Shown here: positions 55,297 to 64,000 of the stretch, piece after piece
How positions within the stretch are numbered: the stretch's first letter is position 1
Layout: each line of letters starts with the position of its first letter
Assembly (NCBI RefSeq): GCF_033547155.1
Contig: NZ_CP137892.1
Coordinates: 1,612,001-1,676,000, forward strand
Length of the DNA stretch: 64,000 nt
Origin: Pseudomonas benzenivorans
GTDB lineage: Bacteria > Pseudomonadota > Gammaproteobacteria > Pseudomonadales > Pseudomonadaceae
Reading direction: 5' to 3'
Made by a program: the position numbers and the translations under genes
Notes under the pieces: generated by a model
Databases searched by the model: none
The model's input: only the letters and a program-made list of their open reading frames with translations
What the model was told of the DNA's origin: nothing

Positions 55297-57269
55297 TTCC
55301 CGAACTCGGCCACCTGGCCATGATCCTCGCCCTGTGCATGAGCCTGGTGCAGGCCAGCCTGCCGCTGATCGGCGCCTGGCGCGGCGACCGCCAGTGGATG
55401 GGCCTGGCCCAGCCCGCCGCCTGGGGCCAGTTCAGCTTCGTCGCCTTCGCCTTCCTGTGCCTGACCTACGCCTTCATGGTCGACGACTTTTCCGTCGCCT
55501 ACGTGGCCAGCAACTCCAACAGCGCCTTGCCCTGGTACTACAAGTTCAGCGCGGTGTGGGGCGCCCACGAGGGCTCGCTGCTGCTCTGGGCCTTGATCCT
55601 GGCCGGCTGGACCTTCGCCGTGTCGATCTTCTCGCGGCAGCTGCCGGAGGAGATGCTGGCCCGGGTGCTCGGCGTGATGGGGCTGATCAGCATCGGCTTC
55701 CTGCTGTTCCTGATCGTCACCTCCAACCCCTTCGCCCGCCTGTTGCCCAACAGCCCGGTGGACGGCAACGACCTCAACCCGCTGTTGCAGGACTTCGGCC
55801 TGATCATCCATCCGCCGATGCTCTACATGGGTTACGTCGGCTTCTCGGTGGCCTTCGCCTTCGCCATCGCCGCGTTGCTCGGCGGCAAGCTGGACGCGGC
55901 CTGGGCGCGCTGGTCGCGGCCCTGGACCCTGGTCGCCTGGGCCTTCCTCGGCATCGGCATCGCCCTGGGCTCCTGGTGGGCCTACTACGAGCTGGGCTGG
56001 GGCGGCTGGTGGTTCTGGGACCCGGTGGAAAACGCCTCCTTCATGCCCTGGCTGGTCGGCACGGCGCTGATCCACTCGCTGGCCGTGACCGAGAAGCGCG
56101 GGGTGTTCAAGAGCTGGACGGTGCTGCTGGCGATCGCCGCCTTCTCCCTCAGCCTGCTGGGCACCTTCCTGGTGCGCTCCGGGGTGCTGACCTCGGTGCA
56201 CGCCTTCGCCAGCGACCCCGAGCGCGGGGTGTTCATCCTGGCCTTCCTGCTGCTGGTGGTCGGCGGCTCCCTGACCCTGTTCGCCCTCCGCGCGCCGGTG
56301 GTCAAGAGCCAGGTCGGCTTCGCCCTGTGGTCGCGGGAAACCCTGCTGCTGGTGAACAACCTGATCCTGGTGGTGGCGGCGGCCATGATCCTGCTCGGCA
56401 CCCTCTACCCCCTGGTGCTCGATGCCATGACCGGGGCCAAGCTGTCGGTCGGCCCGCCGTACTTCAACGCCCTGTTCGTGCCGTTGATGGGCCTGCTGCT
56501 GGCGATGATCGCCCTCGGCGTGATCGTGCGCTGGAAGGACACCCCCGTGCGCTGGCTGCTGGGCATGCTCACGCCGGTGCTGCTGGCCAGCGTGGCTCTG
56601 GCCGTGCTCGGCAGCCTGTTGGTCGGCGACTTCAACTGGGCGGTGCTGGGCGTCTGCCTGCTGGCCGCCTGGGTGGTGCTGGCCGGCTTGCGTGATATCC
56701 ACGACAAGACCCGCCACAAGGGCCTGTTCAAGGGCCTGGCGAGCCTGGGGCGCAGCTACTGGGGCATGCAGCTGGCGCACCTGGGCCTGGCGGTCTGCGC
56801 CCTGGGGGTGATTCTCACCAGCCTGGGCAGCTACGAGCGGGACATGCGCATGGCGCCCGGTGACGCGGTGGCCATCGGCGGTTACCAGTTCGTCTTCGAC
56901 GGCGCGGCGCACCGCGAGGGTCCCAACTTCAGTGCGGACCGCGGCACCGTCAGGGTGCTGCAGGGCGGCGAGCAGATCGCCGTGCTGCACCCGGAGAAGC
57001 GCCTGTATACCGTGCAGCAGTCGGTGATGACCGAGGCCGGCATCGACGCCGGCTTCACCCGCGACCTGTTCGTCGCCCTCGGCGAGCCGCTGGAAAACGG
57101 CGCCTGGGCGGTACGGGTGCACATCAAGCCGTTCGTCCGCTGGATCTGGCTGGGCGCGCTGTTGATGGGCCTGGGCGGCCTGCTCGCCGCCTGCGACAAG
57201 CGTTATCGGATGAAGGTCAGGACCCGGGTGCGCGAAGCCCTGGGTACGGCGAATCAGGGAACTGTCTAA
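55293..57269 (+). CDS. ccmF: CcmF, cytochrome c heme lyase component
   Basis: 658 aa polytopic membrane protein. The WWD heme-handling motif is [20 protein letters not shown], with conserved histidines in [14 protein letters not shown] and [12 protein letters not shown]. Overlaps ccmE by 4 bp; the stop overlaps ccmG by one base. Works with CcmH/CcmI to attach heme to apocytochrome. Confidence 0.96.
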   Translation: MIPELGHLAMILALCMSLVQASLPLIGAWRGDRQWMGLAQPAAWGQFSFVAFAFLCLTYAFMVDDFSVAYVASNSNSALPWYYKFSAVWGAHEGSLLLWALILAGWTFAVSIFSRQLPEEMLARVLGVMGLISIGFLLFLIVTSNPFARLLPNSPVDGNDLNPLLQDFGLIIHPPMLYMGYVGFSVAFAFAIAALLGGKLDAAWARWSRPWTLVAWAFLGIGIALGSWWAYYELGWGGWWFWDPVENASFMPWLVGTALIHSLAVTEKRGVFKSWTVLLAIAAFSLSLLGTFLVRSGVLTSVHAFASDPERGVFILAFLLLVVGGSLTLFALRAPVVKSQVGFALWSRETLLLVNNLILVVAAAMILLGTLYPLVLDAMTGAKLSVGPPYFNALFVPLMGLLLAMIALGVIVRWKDTPVRWLLGMLTPVLLASVALAVLGSLLVGDFNWAVLGVCLLAAWVVLAGLRDIHDKTRHKGLFKGLASLGRSYWGMQLAHLGLAVCALGVILTSLGSYERDMRMAPGDAVAIGGYQFVFDGAAHREGPNFSADRGTVRVLQGGEQIAVLHPEKRLYTVQQSVMTEAGIDAGFTRDLFVALGEPLENGAWAVRVHIKPFVRWIWLGALLMGLGGLLAACDKRYRMKVRTRVREALGTANQGTV

Positions 57270-57820
57270 TGGCTTTGTACATGCGAGTTATATTCATTGC
57301 CTTCGTCGCTGGAGTGCTAGGTTCATTTGCTTATTTGTCTTGGATTCAGATGAACAAAGAGGACATTACCGAGCTGCCCTCGGCGCTGATCGGCAAGCCG
57401 TTTCCGGCCTTCTCCCTGCCGGCGGTGCAGGGCGGCGCGACCCTGACCCAGGACGACCTCAAGGGCAAGCCGGCGCTGGTCAACGTCTGGGCCACCTGGT
57501 GCGTGGCCTGCCGCGCCGAACACCCGGTGCTGAACAGGCTGGCCGAGCTGGGGGTGAACATCCACGGGGTCAACTACAAGGACGACAACGGCGATGCGCG
57601 CAAATGGCTCAAGGAGTTCCACGACCCCTACCAGCTGAACATCGACGACGCCCGTGGCTCCCTGGGCCTGAACCTGGGGGTGTACGGCGCGCCCGAGACC
57701 TTCCTGATCGACAAGCAGGGCATCATCCGCCACAAGTTCGTCGGGGTGATCGACGAGCGGGTCTGGCGCGAGCAGCTGGCGCCGCTGTACCAGCAGCTGG
57801 TCGACGAGGTGGCGCCATGA
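57269..57820 (+). CDS. ccmG: CcmG (DsbE), thioredoxin-like oxidoreductase
   Basis: 183 aa. N-terminal anchor helix ([24 protein letters not shown]), then a thioredoxin fold with active site WCVAC (Cys78, Cys81) and [13 protein letters not shown] (cis-Pro). Keeps apocytochrome thiols reduced. The first 100 bases, 57269-57368, are 40% GC (40 of 100), far below the neighbours. Confidence 0.95.
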   Translation: MALYMRVIFIAFVAGVLGSFAYLSWIQMNKEDITELPSALIGKPFPAFSLPAVQGGATLTQDDLKGKPALVNVWATWCVACRAEHPVLNRLAELGVNIHGVNYKDDNGDARKWLKEFHDPYQLNIDDARGSLGLNLGVYGAPETFLIDKQGIIRHKFVGVIDERVWREQLAPLYQQLVDEVAP

Positions 57821-58302
57821 AGCGCCTGCTCACCGCCGCGTTGCTGAGTCTGGCGCTGCTCGGCACGGCCCAGGCGGCCATCGACACCTACGAGTTCGCC
57901 AGCGAGGCGGAGCGCCAGCGTTACCGCACCCTGGTCGAGGAGCTGCGCTGCCCGAAGTGCCAGAACCAGAACATCGCCGACTCCGACGCGCCCATCGCCA
58001 TGGACCTGCGCGCGGAGATCTACCGCATGCTCGAGGAAGGCCAGAGCGACGAGCAGATCATCGACTTCCTGGTGGCCCGCTACGGCGATTTCGTGCTGTA
58101 CAAGCCGCCGGTCAGCTCGCGCACCCTGCTGCTCTGGTATGGCCCGGCCGCTCTGCTGATCGCCGGCTTCGTACTGCTCGGCGTGATAGTGCTGCGCCGC
58201 CGCGGCAAATCCTCCGCGCCGGGGCAGGGGCTCTCCGACGCCGAGCGCCAGCGTCTGGCCGCCCTGTTGAATCAAGCCTCCTCGGAAAAGAAAGACCCAT
58301 GA
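57817..58302 (+). CDS. ccmH: CcmH, apocytochrome thiol reductase
   Basis: 161 aa. Signal peptide ([20 protein letters not shown]), redox motif [18 protein letters not shown] (Cys45, Cys48), and one membrane helix near residues 105-127. ATG overlaps ccmG (ATGA). This is the short CcmH; the TPR part is the separate ccmI gene. Confidence 0.95.
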   Translation: MKRLLTAALLSLALLGTAQAAIDTYEFASEAERQRYRTLVEELRCPKCQNQNIADSDAPIAMDLRAEIYRMLEEGQSDEQIIDFLVARYGDFVLYKPPVSSRTLLLWYGPAALLIAGFVLLGVIVLRRRGKSSAPGQGLSDAERQRLAALLNQASSEKKDP

Positions 58303-59513
58303 TCGAATTCTGGCTGTCCGCCGGGCTGCTGCTGCTGGCTGCCCTGGCTTTTTTGCTGATTCCGGTGCTGCGCGGGCGCAAGGCCCAGGCCGAGGAAGAT
58401 CGCACCGCCCTCAACGTCACTCTCTATCAGGAGCGCCTGCAGGAGCTGGAGGGCGAACATCGTGCCGGCATCCTCAGCGATGCCCAGCTGCAGGCCGGGC
58501 GTGACGAGGCGGCGCGCGAGCTGCTGGCCGACACCGAAGGCGCGGGCCGCAAGGCCAGGAATGGTGTGCTCGGTAGCAAGGTGCCGCTGACCGCGGCGCT
58601 GCTGATGCCGCTGCTGGGCTATGGCCTGTACCTGCACTGGGGCGCCATCGACCGGGTCGAGCAGGCGCGGAGCTTCGCCGAGCAGCCGCAGAGCATCGAG
58701 GAGATGACCGCGCGCCTGGAGGCGACGGTCAAGGACAACCCCGAGTCGGCCGAGGGCTGGTACTTCCTCGGCCGCACCTATATGGCCCAGGAGCGGGCCG
58801 GCGAGGCGGCCCAGGCCTTCGAGCGGGCGGTTGCCATCGCCGGGCGCCAGCCGGAGCTGCTCGGCCAGTGGGCCCAGGCCCTGTATTTCGCCGGCAACAA
58901 GCAGTGGAGCGAGCGGCTGCAGCAGCTGACCGACGAGGCCCTGCAGGCGGACCCGGCGGAGGTCACCAGCCTCGGCCTGCTCGGCATCGCCGCCTTCGAG
59001 GGCGGGCGCTTCGCCGAGGCCATCGAGCACTGGCAGCGTCTGGTGGCCGCACTGCCGGAGCAGGACCCGTCGCGCCAGGCGATCGAGGGCGGCATCGCCC
59101 GGGCCCGCGAGCGGCTCGCCGCCGAGGGCGGTGCGCAACCTGCGGAGCCGGCGGCAGAGCAGGGCCGGCAACTGCTGGTCAGGGTCGAGCTGGCCGCCGC
59201 GTTGCGCGATGAGGTGCAGCCTGGCGACAGCGTGTTCGTCTTCGCCCGCGCCGTCTCCGGTCCGCCCATGCCGCTGGCGGTCAAGCGCCTGACCGTGGCC
59301 GAGCTGCCAGCCGAGGTCAGTCTGTCGGACAGCGATGCGATGATGCCGCAGCTCAAGCTCTCCGGCTTCGAACGGGTGCAGCTGGTGGCGCGCATCTCGC
59401 GCAAAGGCGACGCCACCGCCGGCGAGTGGGTCGGCCGCAGCCAGCCGCTGGCCAGCAGCAGCGCCGAGCCGCAGCGCCTGACCATCGACAGCGCGGACGC
59501 CCAAGGGCAATGA
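58299..59513 (+). CDS. ccmI: CcmI, apocytochrome chaperone
   Basis: 404 aa. Two membrane helices ([23 protein letters not shown] and [20 protein letters not shown]), a TPR domain ([34 protein letters not shown]) and a C-terminal beta domain ([40 protein letters not shown]). ATG overlaps ccmH (ATGA). Binds the C-terminus of apocytochrome c. Confidence 0.95.
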   Translation: MIEFWLSAGLLLLAALAFLLIPVLRGRKAQAEEDRTALNVTLYQERLQELEGEHRAGILSDAQLQAGRDEAARELLADTEGAGRKARNGVLGSKVPLTAALLMPLLGYGLYLHWGAIDRVEQARSFAEQPQSIEEMTARLEATVKDNPESAEGWYFLGRTYMAQERAGEAAQAFERAVAIAGRQPELLGQWAQALYFAGNKQWSERLQQLTDEALQADPAEVTSLGLLGIAAFEGGRFAEAIEHWQRLVAALPEQDPSRQAIEGGIARARERLAAEGGAQPAEPAAEQGRQLLVRVELAAALRDEVQPGDSVFVFARAVSGPPMPLAVKRLTVAELPAEVSLSDSDAMMPQLKLSGFERVQLVARISRKGDATAGEWVGRSQPLASSSAEPQRLTIDSADAQGQ

Positions 59514-59830
59514 GGCGGTTCTTCGCGGTGCTGCTGGTCTTGGGGCTGGCGAGTCTGGCCGGCTGTGCGGTGCACGGCCCGGCGCCCGTCACTCAGGCGC
59601 CGGTCGCCCAGGCACACCCGCGCTATGCGCCGCCACCCGGCGCGCAGAGCCATTGGGACGCCGCCCTCGGCGTCTATGTGGTGGGTGGTGCGCGTCATCT
59701 CTACTACCGCGAGCGCACCTATTACCGCTGGCACGATGGTTGGAGCTGGGCCACCAGCCCCCAGGGTCCCTGGCAGCCGACCGACAGCGGCGGTGTGCCG
59801 CCGGGGCTGTATCGGCGCTACGCCCAGTAG
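59510..59830 (+). CDS. Small lipoprotein after ccmI
   Basis: 106 aa. Lipobox LAGC ([19 protein letters not shown], Cys19), then a Pro/Ala stretch and a Tyr/Trp-rich segment ([43 protein letters not shown]). ATG overlaps the ccmI stop, so it is translated with the ccm operon. Function unknown; co-transcription does not prove a role in cytochrome maturation. Confidence 0.82.
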   Translation: MRRFFAVLLVLGLASLAGCAVHGPAPVTQAPVAQAHPRYAPPPGAQSHWDAALGVYVVGGARHLYYRERTYYRWHDGWSWATSPQGPWQPTDSGGVPPGLYRRYAQ

Positions 59831-59831
59831 C

Positions 59832-59851
59832 ACCGCTTTCCTGCCAGCGGT
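59832..59851. terminator. Possible bidirectional terminator
   Basis: ACCGCT (59832-59837) and AGCGGT (59846-59851) form a 6-bp perfect stem in the 22-bp gap between two convergent genes. The flanks carry no T-run, so efficiency is doubtful. Confidence 0.3.
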
Positions 59852-59852
59852 C

Positions 59853-60707
59853 TCAGGCCAGTACGCCGTCGCGGTAGTCGCGCAGCGCCTGCTCGATCTC
59901 CTCCCGGCTGTTCATCACGAAGGGGCCGTATTGCACGATCGGCTCGTTCAGCGGCTTGCCGGCGATCAATAGCAGGCGGGCGCCCTGGCTGCTGGCCAGC
60001 TGCAACTCACCCTCGTCGGACAGGCGCACCAGACGACCGGCCGTCACCGTCCTGGGCGTGGCGCCCGGCAGCTCCAGGCTGCCCTCGTAGACATAGAGCA
60101 GGGCGCGATGGCCGTCCGTCAGGCGCGGAGCGATTCGGCTGCCGGCCGGCAGGCGCAGGTCGAACAGCTGTGGCTCGGTATGCGGCCGCTGCACCGCGCC
60201 GGCCTGTTGCACCTGGCCGTCGTCGAACCGGCCGGCGATCACCACTACCTCGACGCCACCGGTGCTGGTCAGGCGCGGGATCTCGGCGGCGGGGATGTCG
60301 CGGTAGCCGGGTTCGCCGAGCTTGTCCTGGCGCGGCAGGTTCAGCCACAGCTGGAAGCCGCGCATCACCCCCTGCTCCTGCTCGGGCATCTCGCTGTGGA
60401 TGATGCCGCGGGCGGCGGTCATCCACTGCACGCCGCCGCTCTGCAGCAGGCCGACATTGCCCAGGTGGTCCTCGTGACGCATGCTTCCGGCGAGCATGTA
60501 GGTGATGGTCTCGAAGCCGCGGTGCGGGTGCGGCGGAAAGCCGGCGATATAGTCGTCCGGGTTATCCGAGCCGAACTCGTCGAGCATCAGGAAGGGGTCG
60601 AAGCGTTCGATCCCGGCGCCGCCTATCACCCGGGTCAGACGCACCCCGGCGCCGTCGGAGGCCGCCTGGCCGGGATGGATGGACAGCACGCTGCGCAGTG
60701 AACTCAT
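59853..60707 (-). CDS. Pirin family protein
   Basis: 284 aa bicupin. The N-terminal cupin has the metal-binding set FPPHPHRGFETITYMLAGSMRHEDHLGN and GIIHSEMPEQ. A C-terminal pirin domain (YVYEGSLELPGATPRTVTAGRLVRLSDEGELQL) follows. Bacterial pirins include quercetin dioxygenase-like enzymes and regulators of pyruvate metabolism; the substrate cannot be told here. GAGGAGG 8 bp upstream. Confidence 0.9.
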   Translation of the reverse strand: MSSLRSVLSIHPGQAASDGAGVRLTRVIGGAGIERFDPFLMLDEFGSDNPDDYIAGFPPHPHRGFETITYMLAGSMRHEDHLGNVGLLQSGGVQWMTAARGIIHSEMPEQEQGVMRGFQLWLNLPRQDKLGEPGYRDIPAAEIPRLTSTGGVEVVVIAGRFDDGQVQQAGAVQRPHTEPQLFDLRLPAGSRIAPRLTDGHRALLYVYEGSLELPGATPRTVTAGRLVRLSDEGELQLASSQGARLLLIAGKPLNEPIVQYGPFVMNSREEIEQALRDYRDGVLA

Positions 60708-60804
60708 GGAGCACCTCCTCGAAGTGGAATGTGTCCATGCTATGCCTAGAGATTGAATCGATGGTTGCGAAATTCGCGCTATATCTATCGGTTTTGTCGA
60801 TTGT
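60708..60804. other. Intergenic region merR-pirin
   Basis: 97 bp, AT-richer than its surroundings, with an inverted repeat ATCG-N7-CGAT at 60787-60801 and on the minus strand a possible -10 TAGCAT. It probably holds the pirin promoter. No terminator after the MerR gene is evident. Confidence 0.4.
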
Positions 60805-61248
60805 TTAGTGGGCCGGGCAGGGCGTCGCCGGACGGCTCTCCTCGGGCAGCTCGAAGTCCTCGATCAACCGGCAGAGGGCCTGGCCATCCGGCGCGCACTG
60901 GGGCTTATCGGCCCAGTCGTCGAGGGCGCTGCGCATCACCAGGGCCAGGCGCTGGCACTCCTCGATATGCGCCTGCAGGGCCAGCAGACGCTCGCCGAGC
61001 AGGTCGCGCACCTCGCCGCAGTGTTCGGCGCCGCCTTCGGTGCGCTCGAGTATCAGCTGCACGTCCTTGAGGCTGAAGCCCAGGCGCCGGGCGCGGGCGA
61101 TGAAGCGCAGGCGCTGCAGGTCGTCGGCGGAGAAGTTCTGGTAGCCGTTGTGCGGCTCGCGACTGGGGCGCAGCAGGCCCAGGTCGGTGTAGTGGCGCAC
61201 GGTTTCCGCGCTGACGGCGGCGGCTCTGGCCAGTTGGGCGACGCGCAT
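60805..61248 (-). CDS. MerR family regulator (ZntR/CadR-like)
   Basis: 147 aa. Winged HTH (MRVAQLARAAAVSAETVRHYTDLGLLRPSREPHNGYQNFSADDLQRLRFIARARRLGFSLKDVQLILE), dimer helix, then Cys/His residues in the order expected for metal sensors: EHCGEVRDLL, a Cys in HIEECQRL, PQCAPDGQALC and a final CPAH. This resembles zinc/cadmium sensors more than CueR. No metal exporter lies nearby. The operator just upstream suggests autoregulation. Confidence 0.82.
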   Translation of the reverse strand: MRVAQLARAAAVSAETVRHYTDLGLLRPSREPHNGYQNFSADDLQRLRFIARARRLGFSLKDVQLILERTEGGAEHCGEVRDLLGERLLALQAHIEECQRLALVMRSALDDWADKPQCAPDGQALCRLIEDFELPEESRPATPCPAH

Positions 61249-61280
61249 GGGAGGGCTCCTGAATGGACGGGGCAGCGCCA

Positions 61281-61311
61281 GGCTAAAACCTCGGGGCTGC
61301 CCCGGGGTCAA
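61281..61311 (-). promoter_or_regulatory. MerR-type operator/promoter
   Basis: Read on the minus strand: TTGACC (-35, 61311-61306), a 19-base spacer, then TTAGCC (-10, 61286-61281). The spacer region holds the dyad ACCCCGGGGC-A-GCCCCGAGGT with one mismatch between arms. A 19-base spacer with a dyad centred between -35 and -10 is the hallmark of MerR-regulated promoters. It is 32 bp from the merR-family ATG. Confidence 0.65.
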
Positions 61312-61319
61312 GCCTCGGG

Positions 61320-62099
61320 CTATTCGGCGATCTGCAGCTTGCGCGCCTCGGTGTAGAAATAGCGCAGCTTCTCGTATTCGAAGGGGCTGTTGAGCTGGCC
61401 GTAGCGGAAGTTGGTGGTCGAGCGTTCGTCGACCACCTTCAGCAGGGTGACTTCCGGGTGGCTGCTGCTGACTGCCGCGACGTTGAGCAGGTTGATGCGG
61501 CTGTCTAGGTTGAAGTCCACCACCAGCCCGCCGGTATCGCGCAGGTTGGCGGGGCCGAGCAGCGGCAGCATCAGGTAGGGGCCGGCGGGCAGGCCATAGA
61601 AGCCCAGGGTCTGGCCGAAGTCTTCGCTCTGCCTGGGCAGGCCCATGCGGCTGGCCGGGTCCCACAGCCCGCCCACGCCGATGAGGGTGTTGAACAGCAG
61701 CCGTGCGGTGGTGCGCATGGCGCGCTGGCCCTTGAGCTGCAGCAGGCTGTTGAACAGGCTGGGCACCTCGCCGAGGTTGCCGAAGAAGTTGCTGACGCCG
61801 GTCTCCACCAGGTCCGGGGTGACGTAGCGGTAGCCATCCACCAGCGGCAGGAAGACCCATTCGTCGAAACGGTAGTTGAAGTGGTAGACCCGCCGGTTCC
61901 ACGACTCCAGCGGGTCGTAGACGTTCAGCGCGCCGAGGGTCGAACGCTCGAACTCGCGCTGGTCCAGGCTGGGGTTGAACTGCAGGTGCTGCAGCGGTTG
62001 CTTGAAGCCGTCGTCGTCCGCTTCCTGTTGGGCCTGGGCCGTGGCGCCGATGACCAGCAGCAGGGCGGACAGCAGTACGGTGCTAGAAGGCTTGGCCAC
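61320..62099 (-). CDS. mlaA: MlaA (VacJ)-family protein without lipobox
   Basis: 259 aa. The MlaA domain is complete (YDPLESWNRRVYHFNYRFDEWVFLPLVDGYRYVTPDLVETGVSNFFGNLGEVPSLFNSLLQLKG, DFGQTLGFYGLPAGPYLMLPLLGPANLRDTGG). The signal peptide ends in GATAQAQQEADD with no cysteine, so it should be processed by signal peptidase I and not lipidated, unlike classical MlaA. MlaA removes phospholipid from the outer leaflet of the outer membrane. Its start overlaps the hydrolase gene by 17 bp. Confidence 0.85.
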   Translation of the reverse strand: MAKPSSTVLLSALLLVIGATAQAQQEADDDGFKQPLQHLQFNPSLDQREFERSTLGALNVYDPLESWNRRVYHFNYRFDEWVFLPLVDGYRYVTPDLVETGVSNFFGNLGEVPSLFNSLLQLKGQRAMRTTARLLFNTLIGVGGLWDPASRMGLPRQSEDFGQTLGFYGLPAGPYLMLPLLGPANLRDTGGLVVDFNLDSRINLLNVAAVSSSHPEVTLLKVVDERSTTNFRYGQLNSPFEYEKLRYFYTEARKLQIAE

Positions 62100-63390
62100 G
62101 GAAGAACTCCAGCATGGCGTCGCTGTTGACGCGGTAGTTGAGGTTGCCGCAATGCCCGCCCAGGGGGTAGAGGGTCAGGCGCTTGCCCAGGGTGCGACGC
62201 AGGAAGCCCAGGTCGCCGCGGCCGAGGATGAGGTCGTCGGCGTTGTGCATCACGGCGATCTTGTCGCTGTTCTTCAGGTAGTCCTCCAGGGCGTAGAGGC
62301 TGACCTGGTCGATCAGCTGGCTCAGGCTGCCGCCGTTATGCCGAGCCCGCCACATGGGAATCAGTTGTTCGCCGATGTAGCAGTCGAAGTCGCACTGCAG
62401 GGCGCGCTTGAAGAAGGGGGTGAGGCTGGTGCCTTCGCCGATCGGCTGGCCGACCGGAGTGATCAGGCCGCGGCGGTTGATCAGGTCCGAGGTGAAGGCG
62501 ATGTCGGCGGCGGCGAAGCGGAACACCGCGCCGATCAGCATGGCCATCTGCTCGTCGGAGAGCTGCTCCGCCGACTGCTGGAAGTCGTAGAGCAAGGCCT
62601 CGTTGAGGTCGATATGCCCCTGGGTCTGGAAATAGCGGGTCAGCTTGCCCAGCACCAGCTCATAGAAGGTGGTGGTGCTGTCGATGCCCTCGACCCGGGT
62701 CTGCACCAGGCGGTCGAGGTTGCTGATCGAGGTGTAGAGGTTGACCGGCGGATTGAGCAGCAGCACGCGCTTGAAGTTGAAGCTGCGCCGGGTCTCGTCG
62801 AGGTGGCTGACGAAGGCGGCGTGCAGGCCACCCAGGCTGTAACCGGTGAGGTGGTATTCGCTGACCGCCAGCCTGGGGTGCTGGGCGCGCACCGCCTGCA
62901 TCACCCGGTACAGGTCGTCGGCGTCGTCGCTGGAGAAGCCCGGCGTGGCGAAGCGCGAGGCGGCGGTCATGAAGTCGTAGCTGGTCGGCGAGGACAGCTG
63001 CACCACGTGGTAGCCGGCGCCGTAGAACAGTTTCTTCAGGTACTCCATGGTGCCGTTGCTGTAATGCGCGCCGGTGCCGGCGATGATGAAGATCAGCGGC
63101 GCCTCGCCCTCCTGCTGGGCCAGGCGGTAGCCCAGCTTGGTCACCGACCAGAAGTTTTCCGGCACCTCGAACTGGCGTTCCGGGCGCAGGCGGACCTTGT
63201 AGTCGCCCTGATCGATATCGCTGTCGGCCGGAAGCGGCGGGCGCAGGTCCGGCGGCGTGGTGGCGATGGTCGCCTCGAACGGGTTGCTCAGCGGGTAGCC
63301 ATAGCTGCCGGCGTCGATGTCGGCGGCCCATAGGGGCGCGGCGATGAGCAGGCCGCCGAGCAGGGCGGCGAGACGGGGGAGGAACGGCAT
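62083..63390 (-). CDS. Exported alpha/beta hydrolase
   Basis: 435 aa. Signal peptide MPFLPRLAALLGGLLIAAPLWA; oxyanion region LIFIIAGTGAHY; nucleophile Ser185 in HLTGYSLGGLH; late acidic residue in NADDLILGRGD and His in YPLGGHCGNLNY. Periplasmic or secreted serine hydrolase of unknown substrate. Co-transcription with the MlaA-like gene suggests a lipid-related role (inference). Confidence 0.82.
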   Translation of the reverse strand: MPFLPRLAALLGGLLIAAPLWAADIDAGSYGYPLSNPFEATIATTPPDLRPPLPADSDIDQGDYKVRLRPERQFEVPENFWSVTKLGYRLAQQEGEAPLIFIIAGTGAHYSNGTMEYLKKLFYGAGYHVVQLSSPTSYDFMTAASRFATPGFSSDDADDLYRVMQAVRAQHPRLAVSEYHLTGYSLGGLHAAFVSHLDETRRSFNFKRVLLLNPPVNLYTSISNLDRLVQTRVEGIDSTTTFYELVLGKLTRYFQTQGHIDLNEALLYDFQQSAEQLSDEQMAMLIGAVFRFAAADIAFTSDLINRRGLITPVGQPIGEGTSLTPFFKRALQCDFDCYIGEQLIPMWRARHNGGSLSQLIDQVSLYALEDYLKNSDKIAVMHNADDLILGRGDLGFLRRTLGKRLTLYPLGGHCGNLNYRVNSDAMLEFFRGQAF

Positions 63391-63464
63391 ACTTGAGTCC
63401 CAGGGAGAAGAATGGGGCGAGTGAATACGCGCCTTAAGACAGCGGTAAGTCGAGCGAGTGCCGT

Positions 63465-63953
63465 TCAGGCCGGTTTTTCCGCTAATGCATGCAACGCCGG
63501 GCCGGTCAGGCGATAGCCCGTCCAGTCATCCTGTGGGCGGGCGCCGAGGCTGCGGTAGAAGTCGAGGGCCGGCTCGTTCCAGTTCAGCACCGCCCAGTCC
63601 AGGCGGCCGCAGTCACGTTCGACCGTCAGGTTCGCCAGACGCGAGAGCAGAGCCTTGCCCAGGCCGGCGCCGCGTGCTGCGGGGCGCACATAGAGGTCCT
63701 CGAGGTAGATGCCGGGCTGGCCGAGGAAGGTCGAGAAGTTGTGGAAGAACAGGGCAAAGCCTGCGGCCTGGCCGTCCAGCTCGCCGATCAGCACCTCGGC
63801 ATAGGGGCGCGGGCCGAACAGGTGCTCGGCCAGTTGGGCCGGCTCGGCGACCACCTGGTCGCCGAGTCTCTCGTAGTCGGCCAGTTCGCGGATCAGCGTG
63901 AGGATCAGGTCGGTGTCTTCGGGCTGGGCGGGGCGGATCTGCAGACGGCTCAT
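63465..63953 (-). CDS. GNAT family N-acetyltransferase
   Basis: 162 aa. GNAT fold with IRPAQPEDTDLILTLIRELADYE, LEDLYVRPAARGAGLGKALLSRLA (acetyl-CoA-binding RGAGLGKA) and DWAVLNWNEPALDFYRSLGA. The WNEPALDFYRSLGA ending resembles diamine acetyltransferases, but the substrate cannot be fixed from sequence. 74 bp separate its end from the hydrolase start. Confidence 0.88.
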   Translation of the reverse strand: MSRLQIRPAQPEDTDLILTLIRELADYERLGDQVVAEPAQLAEHLFGPRPYAEVLIGELDGQAAGFALFFHNFSTFLGQPGIYLEDLYVRPAARGAGLGKALLSRLANLTVERDCGRLDWAVLNWNEPALDFYRSLGARPQDDWTGYRLTGPALHALAEKPA

Positions 63954-64000
63954 GGTCGCTCCTTGTGACCGGCAAAGGTCCGAGCATGCCGCGCCCTGGG

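Overview
This window is a contiguous polar-flagellum, chemotaxis and cytochrome c maturation region of a GC-rich gammaproteobacterium. Gene order and the regulators FleQ, FleS/FleR, FleN and FliA, together with FlhF and FipA, point to Pseudomonas sensu lato (including Stutzerimonas/Ectopseudomonas-type species). No flagellin glycosylation genes lie between flgL and fliC. The assignment rests on gene content and protein resemblance read by eye; no database search was run.

Layout. (1) 1-10090: end of flgD, flgE, a strong terminator, then a sigma-54 promoter and flgFGHIJKL (rod, rings, hook, junction proteins, rod cap/muramidase). (2) 10091-15131: FliA promoter, fliC, flaG, fliD, two different fliS genes separated by a FliA-type promoter, and a fliT/fleP-like gene. 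(3) 15132-19660: master regulator fleQ and the two-component pair fleSR. (4) 19661-25909: fliEFGHIJ (basal body and export ATPase), with a 264-bp inverted-repeat element inserted exactly between fliG and fliH. (5) 25910-29772: a STAS / response regulator-PP2C-kinase / Hpt signalling trio, then fliK. (6) 29773-40733: fliLMNOPQR-flhB, flhA-flhF-fleN-fliA. (7) 40734-49957: cheY-cheZ-cheA-cheB-motC-motD-parC-parP-cheW-fipA. (8) 49958-52380: a rhodanese-like gene and, on the minus strand, a second FliK-like gene overlapping a small FlhB C-domain paralogue. (9) 52381-59830: ccmABCDEFGHI plus a small lipoprotein. (10) 59853-63953, all minus strand: pirin, a MerR-family regulator, an MlaA-like protein without a lipobox, a secreted alpha/beta hydrolase and a GNAT acetyltransferase.

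How it works together. FleQ with sigma-54 is expected to switch on fleSR, fliE, fliL and flhA operons; FleR with sigma-54 the flgF and fliK units; FliA the flagellin and late genes; FleN restrains FleQ and FlhF/FipA place the flagellum at the pole. Six sites with exact GG-N10-GC spacing sit in front of flgF, fleS, fliE, fliK, fliL and flhA, and two convincing FliA sites precede fliC and the second fliS, so this hierarchy can be read directly from the DNA.

Most unusual points: the TA-flanked miniature element at fliG/fliH, whose conceptual removal restores a tight fliG-fliH junction with a Shine-Dalgarno sequence; four copies of a [17 protein letters not shown] peptide in the CheA linker that resemble the CheY-binding peptide of FliM; and the fliK-like/flhB-like paralogue pair.
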